Source: Enterococcus diestrammenae (lineage in GTDB: Bacteria; Bacillota; Bacilli; Lactobacillales; Enterococcaceae). From it: a stretch of 49,291 bases of DNA. The stretch is from contig NZ_MAEI01000028.1 of the NCBI RefSeq assembly GCF_009933255.1, forward strand, positions 1 through 49,291, written 5' to 3'. The first letter of the stretch is position 1. Every line of letters begins with the position of its first letter. This document shows positions 18,515-27,107 of the stretch, one piece after another. The position numbers and the translations under genes were made by a program. The notes under the pieces are model-generated. The model was given only the letters and a program-made list of their open reading frames with translations, was not told where the DNA came from and did not search any database.

Positions 18515-19540
18515 TCAGACTTTGGGAACATAGACGCAGACAGCTTCGGGAGCGAAAACATCTTTTTCCAAGAGAGCTAACTGACCGGTTTCTGGATTGC
18601 GGCGATAAAGAGTTAGGTTGTCGCTATTTTGATTGGCACAGATGAGGAAGTTTTCTGTTTGATCCAAGTTGAAATCCCGTGGGAAATCCCCTTCTGTGGC
18701 GATCAATTGTTGTAATTCCAAGTGGGTGCCGTCAGCGTTAGTGGCAAAGACTGCGATGGAGTTGTGACCACGGTTTGATGCATAGACGAAGCGTCCGTCA
18801 GAAGACACCCGTATTGCCGCACCACCATTGAAGTCGTTAAAATCACTTGGTAAGGTGGAAATTTTTTGTAATTGGGTGAAACTACCAGTGGCAGCTTCAT
18901 AGCGTAAGACTGTCACGGTGCTGTCGAGTTCCCCGAAGAGATAGGCGATGTCATGGTTAGGATGAAAGGCCAGGTGTCGCGGTCCAGTACCATCCTCAGC
19001 GATATAAACGGCGACTTCGGTCAGTTTGCCTTCAGAAGAAACATCGTAGGTATAGACGCGATCAGTTCCCAAATCGCAAACGGCAAGGCGATCATCTGGT
19101 GTTAAGTCGGTGTAATGAACGTGTGGCTTGTCTTGGTTTTCATGACTGCCACAAGGTTCATCATGATACAACGAGTCAGCAGCGACTAAGCGGCCGTCTT
19201 CCATTAGTTTGTAGACATTGACTTCACCTTTGTGGTAATTGGCGCCATAGACCAGGTGACGTTTGTCATCAACGGCGACATAACACAAGGGGGCGCCGTC
19301 TTCAGTGACCGCATTTAAAAAATGCATATCTGTGTCGTAAGCTGAGCAGCCGCCTTTATCCTCCACAGAGGTGACGGAGTAGAGGCGACCAGCGGTACTT
19401 TTCGTCAAGTAAGTAGGACTTGTTTCTGGTACGACTAACTGAAGGTCAGTCAGTGTTTCAGCGTCAGTATCCAAGGTGATTTGATAAATTCCTTGACTTT
19501 TACGGCGGGTATAGGTGCCCAAAATCAGAGTCTGTTTCAT
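18515..19540 (-). CDS. pgl: Lactonase-family beta-propeller, probable 6-phosphogluconolactonase
   Basis: Seven-bladed beta-propeller of 341 residues, the YbhE-type Pgl length. This type hydrolyses 6-phosphogluconolactone in the oxidative pentose phosphate pathway. Repeated blades are visible: LILGTYTRRKSQGIY at the N-terminus, VHYTDLTPDDRLAVCDLGTDRVYTYDV, GTGPRHLAFHPNHDIAYLFGELDSTVTV, and IRVSSDGRFVYASNRGHNSIAVF. The FHPN and SNRGHNS elements are typical of the family. An AAGGAGC ribosome binding site precedes the ATG. It is divergent from the PTS-like gene; a TACAAT -10 (minus strand, 19679-19684) may belong to it. Confidence 0.85.
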   Translation of the reverse strand: MKQTLILGTYTRRKSQGIYQITLDTDAETLTDLQLVVPETSPTYLTKSTAGRLYSVTSVEDKGGCSAYDTDMHFLNAVTEDGAPLCYVAVDDKRHLVYGANYHKGEVNVYKLMEDGRLVAADSLYHDEPCGSHENQDKPHVHYTDLTPDDRLAVCDLGTDRVYTYDVSSEGKLTEVAVYIAEDGTGPRHLAFHPNHDIAYLFGELDSTVTVLRYEAATGSFTQLQKISTLPSDFNDFNGGAAIRVSSDGRFVYASNRGHNSIAVFATNADGTHLELQQLIATEGDFPRDFNLDQTENFLICANQNSDNLTLYRRNPETGQLALLEKDVFAPEAVCVYVPKV

Positions 19541-19722
19541 ATTGAGAAGCTCCTTTTTAATGTCATTGAAAATTCTTGTAAGAGTTGGAGAAAATCTTTG
19601 AAAGCGTCTTAGCTGAAGGTATAGCCAACTAAGTGACGTTGCTTCAAAAACAAGAACTTTCGGTTGTTTTCTTCCATTATTGTAACATAATTAGCTGAAA
19701 ACGCCGGATATAAGTGTCCTTG

Positions 19723-19731
19723 TGCTATACT
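19723..19731 (+). promoter_or_regulatory. Extended -10 promoter of the PTS IIA-like gene
   Basis: TG-C-TATACT without a clear -35. A second candidate begins with TTGACA at 19751-19756 but lacks a good -10. The ~150-nt leader to the start codon has no other recognised structure. Confidence 0.5.
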
Positions 19732-19892
19732 AAAAATAGCAAGAAAAACGTTGACATAATTGCTTATGGCAAAATAAGAATTATCGTCAGAGGCTACTTA
19801 CTAGAAACGAAGGAGCAGCAGCCATTTTTATAAAGGTGCAATGACGATAAAGTGGGAAAAACGAGATAACGCGCAACAAAGGAGTGTCGTGC

Positions 19893-20267
19893 ATGATTGA
19901 GGCAAAAATTATTGAAATCGGCAATGAGGCGTATCAGCCAGAAGATAACATGTTGATTCTTTTCGGACCGAAAGCGACAGCTGGTTTGAAACCATACGCT
20001 ATTATTCAGGAAATACCTGATCGATATGGAATTTCACTAAAAGAGGGGGATTCCTTGGTATTGGGAGAGCAGACCTATACGATTGAACACGTGGGACGAC
20101 TGGCAGCAAAAAATCTGCAAGAAATCGCCCATACGGTATTGCTTTTTGCACCGGTACCCGGAGAAGTGAATATCCCTAATGGTATCTATCTTTTCCCTTA
20201 TGCATTGCCACAATTGAAGGCGGGGGACCAGATTATTTATCCAGGAGGTGTGAATCATGGAGCGTAA
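19893..20267 (+). CDS. Orphan sorbitol-type PTS IIA domain protein
   Basis: A 124-residue protein resembling the glucitol/sorbitol-specific PTS EIIA (GutA/SrlB family), which carries phosphate from HPr to the sugar-specific EIIB. The family element VGxLAxxNLxExxH is present as VGRLAAKNLQEIAHTVLLF, keeping the candidate phospho-accepting histidine. ATG 19893 is chosen because AAAGGAG lies 8 nt upstream; GTG 19884 is too close. No EIIB or EIIC gene is nearby. Instead it overlaps an AI-2E-family transporter gene by 11 bp. This suggests a role as a regulatory phospho-acceptor or a relic. Confidence 0.75.
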   Translation: MIEAKIIEIGNEAYQPEDNMLILFGPKATAGLKPYAIIQEIPDRYGISLKEGDSLVLGEQTYTIEHVGRLAAKNLQEIAHTVLLFAPVPGEVNIPNGIYLFPYALPQLKAGDQIIYPGGVNHGA

Positions 20268-21444
20268 GCCACGAGAAGGATTAGGAGCTCGCAAAAATTC
20301 CTGGTTCTGGAAATGGTTTTTGAACAATCAAGTAGTGACAGCGTTATTGATTATTTTGCTGGTGCTCTTAATTTTGAATGCCTTTACGAAAGTCTCTTAT
20401 CTGTTTGATCCAATCTGGCAGTTTATGGCAGTAGTGGCCTTGCCAATCGTTTTAGCAGGTATTTTCTATTACCTGTTGAATCCAGCGGTGGATTATCTAG
20501 AGAAAAAAGGGCTGAAGCGGATTTATGGCATTATCCTATTGTTTCTAGTGGTTATCGGGCTGATTGTCTGGGGAGTAGTGGTCATCGTGCCAAAAATCCA
20601 AGAGCAAAGTGTCAGTTTTGCCAATAATTTACCAGACTATTTGGATACCATTGATGAGAAAGCGCGGGAGATTCTCAGCGATCCAATTTTTTCACAGTTT
20701 CAGACGCAAATCGAAAGTTATTCTGATCGTTTGATGAGTTGGTTGACGGACTTCATCCAAAACTTTTCCAAGAGTACCATCAGTGGCATTGGTCGCTTTG
20801 TTGGTGCCGTAGCTTCTGTGGTGGTAGCAATTATGACCTTCCCCTTCATCTTATTTTATTTGTTGAAAGATGGGCGGAAATTAGCGCCTTATGTGGTACA
20901 GTTTTTACCAAATAATTGGCGCAAACCGACTCTAAACGTGATCACCGAGATGAATGGGCAAGTCTCTTCTTACATTCGCGGGCAACTGACCGTCGCTTTT
21001 GCGGTAGCTCTAATGTTCATTTTGGGCTTTTCAATTATCGGTTTGGATTATGCAGTGACCCTCGGCATTGTGGCGGGAATTTTGAATTTGATTCCGTACT
21101 TGGGGTCGTTTCTGGCGATGGTTCCGGCAGTCTTTTTAGCGATTGTGGCAGGACCGTTTATGATCTTGAAAGTCGCGATTGTTTTTGTGATCGAACAGAC
21201 TCTGGAAGGTCGGTTTATTTCACCGTTAGTATTAGGCAGTCAGTTGGCCATTCATCCGGTGACCATCCTATTGGTATTATTGACTTCTGGCAAGTTGTTT
21301 GGCTTGGTGGGTGTGGTCTTTGGGATTCCCGTCTATGCAGCAGCCAAAGTGTTAGTTACCCATCTTTTTGAATGGTATCAAGAAGTTTCCCAGTATTATT
21401 ACAAAGAAGAGGAAGAAACCCCTCCGCTGAAAGAAGAGCAATAA
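20257..21444 (+). CDS. AI-2E family transporter (PerM/YtvI-like)
   Basis: Integral membrane protein of 395 residues. Pairs of hydrophobic helices near residues 25-80 and 85-115 are followed by an extracytoplasmic/soluble stretch (NLPDYLDTIDEKAREIL). A C-terminal bundle includes the family block FAVALMFILGFSIIGLDYA, then GIVAGILNLIPYLGSFLAMVP and the HPVTILLVLLTSGKLFG element. Members have been linked to autoinducer-2 export and to sodium/proton exchange, so substrate is open. AGGAGG precedes the ATG inside the upstream gene, and the two genes overlap by 11 bp. Confidence 0.9.
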   Translation: MERKPREGLGARKNSWFWKWFLNNQVVTALLIILLVLLILNAFTKVSYLFDPIWQFMAVVALPIVLAGIFYYLLNPAVDYLEKKGLKRIYGIILLFLVVIGLIVWGVVVIVPKIQEQSVSFANNLPDYLDTIDEKAREILSDPIFSQFQTQIESYSDRLMSWLTDFIQNFSKSTISGIGRFVGAVASVVVAIMTFPFILFYLLKDGRKLAPYVVQFLPNNWRKPTLNVITEMNGQVSSYIRGQLTVAFAVALMFILGFSIIGLDYAVTLGIVAGILNLIPYLGSFLAMVPAVFLAIVAGPFMILKVAIVFVIEQTLEGRFISPLVLGSQLAIHPVTILLVLLTSGKLFGLVGVVFGIPVYAAAKVLVTHLFEWYQEVSQYYYKEEEETPPLKEEQ

Positions 21445-21449
21445 AAATC

Positions 21450-21501
21450 GACCGCAAGCATCCTTTGACTGAGATCTAAGTCAGGATGCTTGCGGTCTTT
21501 T
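21450..21501 (+). terminator. Intrinsic terminator of the AI-2E transporter operon
   Basis: A 15-bp perfect stem GACCGCAAGCATCCT / AGGATGCTTGCGGTC with an 18-nt loop, followed by four T. Confidence 0.9.
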
Positions 21502-21566
21502 GATTATTAAGTGGATCGATGGGTGTACTTAGTTAAGGCAGAGTAATAGGCTAAGACTGCGTATGC

Positions 21567-21720
21567 CTAGCCAAGATCGCAGTCCTGAAATACCGACTCA
21601 ATTATGGAATAATCAGTCAGTTGTGTAGCTGGTCCAGCATCTGATATTGCTAGACTAAGGGAAAGTCGAGTGCTGTCGTAGCCCAGCTGCCTAGCCTCAG
21701 CGATAATGGCTTCCCCATTT
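21567..21720 (-). pseudogene. GNAT acetyltransferase remnant (possible)
   Basis: A minus-strand frame reads NGEAIIAEARQLGYDSTRLSLSL followed by SDAGPATQL. This recalls the GNAT core 'G.ALI.EAR.LGY..MRLDTLP...AA..LY'. The acceptor-binding N-terminus and the LYxxxGF end are missing and no start is present. It lies just downstream of the rhodanese gene and seems to be a decayed fragment. Confidence 0.4.
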
Positions 21721-21726
21721 GTTGAT

Positions 21727-22029
21727 TTAGGCCACTGTGGCGGCAACGTGACGGTAAGCTCGCATACCACCAATCACGTGCACAGCGTTAAAGCCGTTAT
21801 CTGTCAAAAAGTTTGCCAAGATTTCTGAACGGCGGCCGGAATGACTCAAGATAAAATATGTTTTGTCTTTGTCTAGTTCTGATAACCGATTTGGTAAACT
21901 TGTCGCTGGCATAGAAACTGCCTGTGGCAAATGATTTTCTTCAAAAGCACCATGGTCGCGAGTGTCCAAGATGACCACGTCTGGATTGTTCATTTGCAAT
22001 GCGAAGTCCTGCACTGAAATTGAATTCAT
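21727..22029 (-). CDS. Rhodanese-like protein without catalytic cysteine
   Basis: A single rhodanese domain of 100 residues. It shows the family order: VVILDTRDHGAFEENHLPQAVSMP (CH2A-like), then LDKDKTYFILSHSGRRSEILANFL, then a glycine-rich GGMRAYRH. In active sulfurtransferases the loop is CxxGxRS. Here the first position is serine (SHSGRRS), so persulfide chemistry is unlikely. Such inactive forms often act as binding or regulatory modules. The minus-strand region before the ATG holds a GAAAGTTGGGAATAAA stretch with only a weak ribosome binding site. Confidence 0.8.
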   Translation of the reverse strand: MNSISVQDFALQMNNPDVVILDTRDHGAFEENHLPQAVSMPATSLPNRLSELDKDKTYFILSHSGRRSEILANFLTDNGFNAVHVIGGMRAYRHVAATVA

Positions 22030-22484
22030 TTTATTCCCAACTTTCTTCTCATATGATGACCAAATCTTATTTCAGATTGGCAAATATTTCAATTGTTTTG
22101 ATGCATTCTAATAAATCGATGGCAAGCTTTATCATCATATCTTATTATTTTTTTGATAAAAAATGGTTAAAAATAAACGAAAGGGGTTGTCTTAAACAGC
22201 TATCGAAAATGAAAATAGTGATAAGCACACCATTGTAAACGCTATGATATGCCTACGAGTGTTTTACACAATTTTTTAGATTCTGCAATATTTGAATTAC
22301 GATCCTGTCATTGGGGTTAAGGAATTTTTAAAATCCCCACCCTTCCTATAAGTGGTCTGGGACGTTTTTTCTCTTTGATGAGGAGCAGGTCAGAAGGAGG
22401 CTATTTTTAGTAAAAAAGGCAAGGGATTTTTGGTTGAGGTCTTTTATGGAATAGACCAACTGTTTAAATATAGAAATAAAAAAA
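22030..22484. other. Intergenic region, no gene seen
   Basis: About 450 bp between the divergent rhodanese and ArAE-type genes. A + frame at 21999-22238 is unsupported. No terminator or RNA is recognised here. Confidence 0.4.
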
Positions 22485-22563
22485 ATGAAAGCGCTTGTAA
22501 ATTTCTGTTCATCAACCTAAAAATCGAGTACACTAGAAGTAGACCTATGTAACCTTTGTTACA
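22485..22563 (+). promoter_or_regulatory. CcpA-type cre site, promoter and inverted repeat
   Basis: ATGAAAGCGCTTGTAA (22485-22500) fits the CcpA cre consensus well. A TACACT -10 (22529-22534) lies downstream, with TGTTCA 17 bp upstream as a weak -35. The expected transcript start is followed by TGTAAC-N4-GTTACA (22548-22563), either an operator or an mRNA hairpin. This implies catabolite control of the exporter gene. Confidence 0.55.
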
Positions 22564-22610
22564 AGTTGTTCTAGACGCCGGCGACCCCCAAGAAATGGAG
22601 GCCTTTTTTG

Positions 22611-23666
22611 ATGATGTTTTTACGACGTTTAACGATTGATAATCACCTGTGGTATGCCTTGAAGATTGGAATTGGCAGTGGCTTATCCATCTATTTAGCG
22701 GAATTACTGCAATTGGAATATTCTTCTTCGGCAGGGATTATCACCTTACTAACCATTGCTAGTACCAAAAGAGAAACGTTGCGCCTTGGCTTATATCGGA
22801 TCGTGACTTTTCTGGCGACGGTTTTCCTCTGTTGGCTGATGCAAGGGCTTGTGGGTTCTGAGTGGATTAGCTACGGGATTGTCATGGTGGTGGTCACTTT
22901 TTTCTTGAATGTGCGCAATTTACTAGCCACCCTTTCAGTCAATGCGGTGGTGGTAAGTCATTTGTTGCATAATCCTGAGCGCACCATCAATAATGAGGCG
23001 ATTCTCAATGAACTGTTACTCTTGGCGATTGGTTTGGTGATTGCGATTGTGGTGAATTATTTTCAAAATTATGAATCCCAAAAGAAATACCTAGAGCAGT
23101 CGGTCAAAGCTATAGATTTGAGGATGCAGCGGGTTTTGACTAAATTAGCTGCTTATTTAAGGGATCCTGAGCTGGATAATCACGTTTGGGAAGACATCAT
23201 TCAATTGGAAAAAGACCTCCTGACCTATGCTAAATCAGCTTTTGACTATCAACAAAATCGGCGCCCGCTAACAGATGATTTTTATGTTGATTATTTTGAA
23301 ATGCGTTTGCAACAATGTAGTGTCTTGCACAATCTACACTACGAAATAAAGAGGATTCGCGTATTTCAAAGTGATTCGCAAATTATCGCTGATTTTTTAG
23401 GAGAAATAAACGAACATCTCCCTGTGGTGGCGGCACCCAAAGCGCAGCTGCATCACTTGGATGATTTGGTCTTAAAAATTCAAGAGGAAAACTTACCAGA
23501 ATCCCGGGAAGAGTTTGTTAGTAAAGCGCGGTTGTATCATATTTTGATGGACTTGGAAGAGTTTTTGAAATTCAAACAGCGATTTGTAGCTGGCTTAGAG
23601 ACTCCGCAACAACAGCAACAAGAAAGCAGTGGGTTGTCATCCTTGCGGGAAAAAGTACCCAATTAA
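22611..23666 (+). CDS. Aromatic acid exporter family (ArAE_1/DUF939-like) membrane protein
   Basis: A 351-residue protein with four or more N-terminal membrane helices (residues ~18-145, for example IGLVIAIVVNYFQNY at the end) and a long soluble C-terminal helical domain. The N-terminal IGIGSGLSIYLAELLQLEYSSSAGIITLL is the family hallmark: a glycine-rich first helix followed by an S-A-G-I segment. Members are thought to export aromatic acids or unknown metabolites, but no substrate is known for this branch. ATG 22611 is chosen because GGAGG lies 9 nt upstream. A bidirectional terminator follows. Confidence 0.8.
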   Translation: MMFLRRLTIDNHLWYALKIGIGSGLSIYLAELLQLEYSSSAGIITLLTIASTKRETLRLGLYRIVTFLATVFLCWLMQGLVGSEWISYGIVMVVVTFFLNVRNLLATLSVNAVVVSHLLHNPERTINNEAILNELLLLAIGLVIAIVVNYFQNYESQKKYLEQSVKAIDLRMQRVLTKLAAYLRDPELDNHVWEDIIQLEKDLLTYAKSAFDYQQNRRPLTDDFYVDYFEMRLQQCSVLHNLHYEIKRIRVFQSDSQIIADFLGEINEHLPVVAAPKAQLHHLDDLVLKIQEENLPESREEFVSKARLYHILMDLEEFLKFKQRFVAGLETPQQQQQESSGLSSLREKVPN

Positions 23667-23686
23667 GCAACTGTATTTATAAAAAA

Positions 23687-23742
23687 ACAACCAGGTTTCA
23701 GCAAAGGAAAACGTTCCTTCGACTGAAGCCTGGTTATTTTTC
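23687..23742. terminator. Bidirectional terminator
   Basis: AACCAGGTTTCAG pairs with CTGAAGCCTGGTT across a 21-nt loop. T-runs on both sides serve the convergent genes; the minus-strand gene ends inside it. Confidence 0.85.
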
Positions 23743-24258
23743 GGTTTGATACAGCTTTTTGATTTTTGCAAGGGCTTCTGGATGGGGGGCGTGAGGCATG
23801 GTCCGACCAACGTAGGTTTTACCATCCTGTTGAAAAGTCAGGTCACTTGCCGATACGTTGTCGGTATCGTAACGGCTAACAAAATCAGTCACAAGACTTT
23901 CTTCCATCCAAATGATATCAAATTCTTGGGCCGCCAGTTGATTGGCGAAGACTTGATTGCTTTGGACATCATCGATATTGGTGTACTCAACTGTGACCTG
24001 CTCTTTGCCTACTGGTTGCAATAAACTGTCGTAACTTTCTTGTAAAGCAGGAACTAAGGAAGCATCCTTACTGGCTTCGGTGATGACTCTTGCATTGAAA
24101 ATCGTGACGGGTTTTGTGGCATAGCTATAGACGATAAACCCAACTGCCAATAAGACACCAATAATGGCGATAAATACGCCTTTATAAGCGTAGAAAAAAT
24201 AGCTCACTTTATCTTTGCCTTGCTTTTGGGCAAGGGTTTCTTTAATGACGGTTTTCAT
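23734..24258 (-). CDS. Membrane-anchored protein, unknown function
   Basis: A 174-residue protein with a short cytoplasmic N-terminus rich in Lys, one transmembrane helix (GVFIAIIGVLLAVGFIVYSYA, ~residues 31-51) and an extracytoplasmic domain of ~120 residues. The domain (ARVITEASKDASLVPALQESYDSLL, VEYTNIDDVQSNQVFANQLAAQEFDIIW) resembles the start of a substrate-binding-protein lobe, but it is too short to be a complete one. ATG 24258 follows AAGGAATC; an upstream ATG at 24294 lacks a ribosome binding site. Family not recognised. Confidence 0.7.
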   Translation of the reverse strand: MKTVIKETLAQKQGKDKVSYFFYAYKGVFIAIIGVLLAVGFIVYSYATKPVTIFNARVITEASKDASLVPALQESYDSLLQPVGKEQVTVEYTNIDDVQSNQVFANQLAAQEFDIIWMEESLVTDFVSRYDTDNVSASDLTFQQDGKTYVGRTMPHAPHPEALAKIKKLYQTEK

Positions 24259-24623
24259 TTTTGATTCCTTCTTCCGGATGTATGGATGATTCAATGTAGA
24301 AAACTCAGGCCACCTGGCAAGGCGGTCCTGATTTTACTTTACTGTCAATTAACCGAGCTATTGGCTCCACCGCTGTAGCTTTTCCCAAATTAGGACGTTA
24401 TTGCCAATCATAGGAAAAAAGCAGGGCAAACAGGTTTGATTTCCTCAAAGCGGTCTCTTCATTTTACCATTGCCCAAGAGAAATGCAATTGCCAAGGGAG
24501 GAGAAAGCGTGAATAAAGTTGGGAACTTTGATGAAATTTATGGGGAGCAGCAGGCGCTTTTTCATGGAGGGACTGGCTCTTTTGCAAGCTTTTGAGTACA
24601 ATAACCAAAAAGGAGGGGAGTCC
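24259..24623. other. Intergenic region before the lipoprotein
   Basis: About 365 bp between divergent genes. No RNA element or clear promoter is recognised. Frames here lack ribosome binding sites. Confidence 0.35.
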
Positions 24624-25025
24624 ATGAAAAGAAAAACACGATTTGCGGTAGCAAGTTTGTTGGTGCTTAGCGTCTTATCTGCTTGTAGTACCGGGGGAAG
24701 TCCACAAACAACGGAAGTTACCAGCAATACAAGCCAGCGATCTCAAGAGTTGGCGGTCACGTTGACATTGCAAGTAGAAGGTAAAGAATTCGCTAGCAAG
24801 CAAGTGACAGTTACCACTGGAACCTCGGTTTATCAAGCTTTATCAGCTAATTTTGAAATCCAGGATAACGAGGGCCTCATCACTGAAATCGATGGGGAAA
24901 GTCAAAATGCCGATGAAGGGAAGTATTGGCTTTACCAAGTCAATGGCAAAGACGCGGTCGTAGGGGCCAAAGACTATCTTTTAAAAGCTGGTGATCAAGT
25001 CGTCTTTGATTTGAAAAAAATGTAA
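24624..25025 (+). CDS. DUF4430-type lipoprotein
   Basis: Surface lipoprotein of 133 residues. The signal peptide MKRKTRFAVASLLVLSVLSA is followed by the lipobox cysteine (LSAC, C21) and a Ser/Thr-rich linker. The domain from ~residue 45 matches the DUF4430 (transcobalamin C-terminal-like) pattern: VTVTTGTSVYQALSANFEI, then GKYWLYQVNGKDAVVGAKDYLLKAGDQVVFDL. Such proteins often accompany ECF or cobalamin-type uptake genes, but none is adjacent. ATG 24624 follows a strong GGAGGGGAG; upstream in-frame starts are ignored. Confidence 0.85.
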   Translation: MKRKTRFAVASLLVLSVLSACSTGGSPQTTEVTSNTSQRSQELAVTLTLQVEGKEFASKQVTVTTGTSVYQALSANFEIQDNEGLITEIDGESQNADEGKYWLYQVNGKDAVVGAKDYLLKAGDQVVFDLKKM

Positions 25026-25092
25026 AAAAACACTAGTTCACCTGTTAAGATGACGTCTTAGGCGCTATCTTAACAGGGGCTAGTGCTTTTTT
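25024..25092 (+). terminator. Intrinsic terminator of the lipoprotein gene
   Basis: Long stem: CACTAG/CTAGTG outside and CCTGTTAAGAT/ATCTTAACAGG inside, ending in a T-run. The A-rich left side makes it likely bidirectional. Confidence 0.9.
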
Positions 25093-25387
25093 ATAGATAA
25101 AGAACTTATAAAAAATTAAGCTCCAAAAAGCCTGATGTATCAGTAATTAAGTGGTCTATCATGCCGACATTGTGAAGCCCGAAAAAGGTAAAATTTAGCG
25201 ACCTAGGAATTGGATTGACGGTAGCTAGACCGGCCGGCTTGCTTATAGTCTATGTTTTATAACGTTACAATCTCCCAAAAGACTAATGTACCAAAAATCA
25301 CAGGGAGGCATTTCTGAAAGTAAGCTCGTTCTACTTTTTAGACTAGGGTATTATGTTTGGCTTTACGAACGAGTCTAGCTTTTGTGG
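25093..25387. other. Intergenic region, nothing recognised
   Basis: About 295 bp. No gene, repeat or RNA element is seen on either strand. Confidence 0.4.
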
Positions 25388-25777
25388 CTAAGGAACAAAG
25401 TGAATATAAAGTTCTATCACTATCCAACCGGCGACATATGCTACTACTCCATAGGCAAAATAACTGATCGGTATAACGTTGGTGCCTTGATTCGCTACCA
25501 TGACCAAAAGCCACGTCGCAATGGTGAGAGCGGTCAGGGTCCAATAAGTCAACAATTGATTACTCTTTTGCACATAGCGCTCATCTTGGGAACGTGGAGG
25601 CTTGACAGGATTTTTCCGCTGACGGAAGGCGACTAAAAAAGCGGATATCAATAGAGCAATCCAATAGAACGGATTTAAGAAAAAACGACTGTTTGGCTGG
25701 AAAAGTATGTAGGCAATCCCCGCACCTAATACTACTGGATAGAGTCGACTTACCATAGTTTGAATTATTTTCATCAT
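25388..25777 (-). CDS. Small multi-pass membrane protein
   Basis: A 129-residue protein with four predicted membrane helices: LYPVVLGAGIAYILF, NPFYWIALLISAFLVAF, YWTLTALTIATWLLVMVA and FAYGVVAYVAGWIVIELYI. A basic loop (RQRKNPVKPPRSQDERYVQK) sits in the middle. It follows the HTH gene at 25827-26030 by 49 bp on the same strand. An HTH regulator with a small membrane protein is a common Firmicute pair in which the membrane protein's own operon is autoregulated. AGGAG precedes the ATG. Specific function is unknown. Confidence 0.75.
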   Translation of the reverse strand: MMKIIQTMVSRLYPVVLGAGIAYILFQPNSRFFLNPFYWIALLISAFLVAFRQRKNPVKPPRSQDERYVQKSNQLLTYWTLTALTIATWLLVMVANQGTNVIPISYFAYGVVAYVAGWIVIELYIHFVP

Positions 25778-25826
25778 GAATACTCCTTGTCTAATCTTTA
25801 TTTGGTTTTAGTTATCTTGCGAATGG

Positions 25827-26030
25827 TTATTCATCTTCTAGTTTGAACAAAGCTTCGACAGTGACGCCAAAAAAACGGGCTAACCCTAAGGATAGTTCCA
25901 GGCTAGGATTGTATTTCCCTACTTCGATGGCGTAAATGGTCTGGCGGGAGACATTTACAGCAAGGGCCAATTCTTCTTGCGAGAGCTCAAGTTCTTTGCG
26001 GTATTCTTTAATGAAATTAATAACAGCCAT
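25827..26030 (-). CDS. XRE-family regulator (YozG-like)
   Basis: A 67-residue single-domain Cro/C1-type DNA-binding protein. The helix-turn-helix covers RKELELSQEELALAVNVSRQTIYAIEVGKYNPSLELSLGLARFF, with the textbook SQEELA...SRQTIYAIE pattern. AGGAAGACAG precedes the ATG. It likely represses its own operon with the downstream membrane-protein gene through the two palindromes at 26105-26168. Confidence 0.9.
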   Translation of the reverse strand: MAVINFIKEYRKELELSQEELALAVNVSRQTIYAIEVGKYNPSLELSLGLARFFGVTVEALFKLEDE

Positions 26031-26104
26031 CTGTCTTCCTCTCCAATTACATGCAAGCTAGTTTCAAAGTTGGTGATGCTTTTACTATACGTGTGAATTT
26101 TGAT

Positions 26105-26168
26105 TGCAAAGATATCTTTACAAAAAAAGCATAACATAACAAAAAAGCGGTGTAAAGATATCTTTACA
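26105..26168. promoter_or_regulatory. Twin palindromic operators of the HTH operon
   Basis: Two copies of an 18-bp palindrome: TGCAAAGATATCTTTACA at 26105-26122 (one arm mismatch) and TGTAAAGATATCTTTACA at 26151-26168 (perfect). They are 46 bp apart centre to centre. The first overlaps the -35 region of a minus-strand promoter whose -10 is TATAGT near 26085. They are the probable sites for the 67-residue regulator. Confidence 0.75.
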
Positions 26169-26270
26169 AAATAACTTTCGTTGTCGATTGCTAGTCGCTG
26201 CCTGGAGAGCGAGGGTTTAAATTTGCCGGAATGGGAAATTGTCATGTAGAATGAAGGCAGAGGAGCGTGG

Positions 26271-27107
26271 ATGACCGTGGAATTTAAATTGGGGAAGGAA
26301 ACGCAGCTTGAAACAGTTGCAGTACGTGTAAAAAACCGTGATCAGATGATTGATTTTTATCGGAATATCATCGGATTCACGTTGAAACGAGAAGAAAATG
26401 AGCTAGCCATCATGGGCAATAGCGCAGCCAAAAATGAAAGTTTATGGCTTGAAGAAAGCCCCCGGGCCGAGGACCATTTTGGCGAAGTGAAAAAATTACG
26501 CCGCTTCTGTTTGGTAATCCCTACTGAAGCAGAATTAGCGGATATTTTAGGCCGTATTAAACAAGCGGATTACCCGATTCAAAATGCTTTGTATGATGAA
26601 GGGGTGATGGGGATCTTGTTGGAAGATCCTGAAGGGAATCAGTTGGAATTATACTACGGGGCTGAGCAAGAGCAAAACACGGTGATTAACCCCGAACCTT
26701 TGGATGTGGCTAAGCTTATGACCAAGGCTACTGGTGAATACCCAGTCTTATCCGAAGCGGTTTATTTCGATAAAGTACACTTGAATACTGCTGATTTGGC
26801 AGAGGAAGGCCACTTTTTAGCAAATATCTTAGGCTTTGCGATTCGGGATGAGAGTCGGGGAATCCATGTGCTGAACGAAGGGCGTTTTCATGTAGGTTTG
26901 AGTGAAGCCCATGGTGGTACGGTGGAGCTACCAACGGATCAAGTCTTGGGTTTGGACTTTTTGAAGTTTCGTGTGACGGCAGCAGACATTGAAATACTAG
27001 CGCAACATTTAACTGCCGCTGGTCAACCTTTTTATAAAGACAAAAAAGGGTCAATCGTCACTGTTTATGATCCTACGGGTGTTGAATGGTGGTTTGTAAA
27101 TAACTAA
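26271..27107 (+). CDS. CppA-like VOC-superfamily protein
   Basis: A 278-residue cytoplasmic protein with two glyoxalase/VOC-like halves. The N-terminal half (VAVRVKNRDQMIDFYRNIIGF...LWLEESP...LEDPEGNQLELYYG) matches the CppA N-terminal domain seen in streptococci and enterococci. The second (VHLNTADLAEEGHFLANILGF...VYDPTGVEWWFVNN) repeats the fold. VOC proteins usually bind a metal through H/E residues (for example H at VHLNT, E at GNQLELY). CppA was named as a C3-degrading proteinase, but the fold does not look like a protease. GAGGAGCG precedes the ATG. Confidence 0.8.
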   Translation: MTVEFKLGKETQLETVAVRVKNRDQMIDFYRNIIGFTLKREENELAIMGNSAAKNESLWLEESPRAEDHFGEVKKLRRFCLVIPTEAELADILGRIKQADYPIQNALYDEGVMGILLEDPEGNQLELYYGAEQEQNTVINPEPLDVAKLMTKATGEYPVLSEAVYFDKVHLNTADLAEEGHFLANILGFAIRDESRGIHVLNEGRFHVGLSEAHGGTVELPTDQVLGLDFLKFRVTAADIEILAQHLTAAGQPFYKDKKGSIVTVYDPTGVEWWFVNN

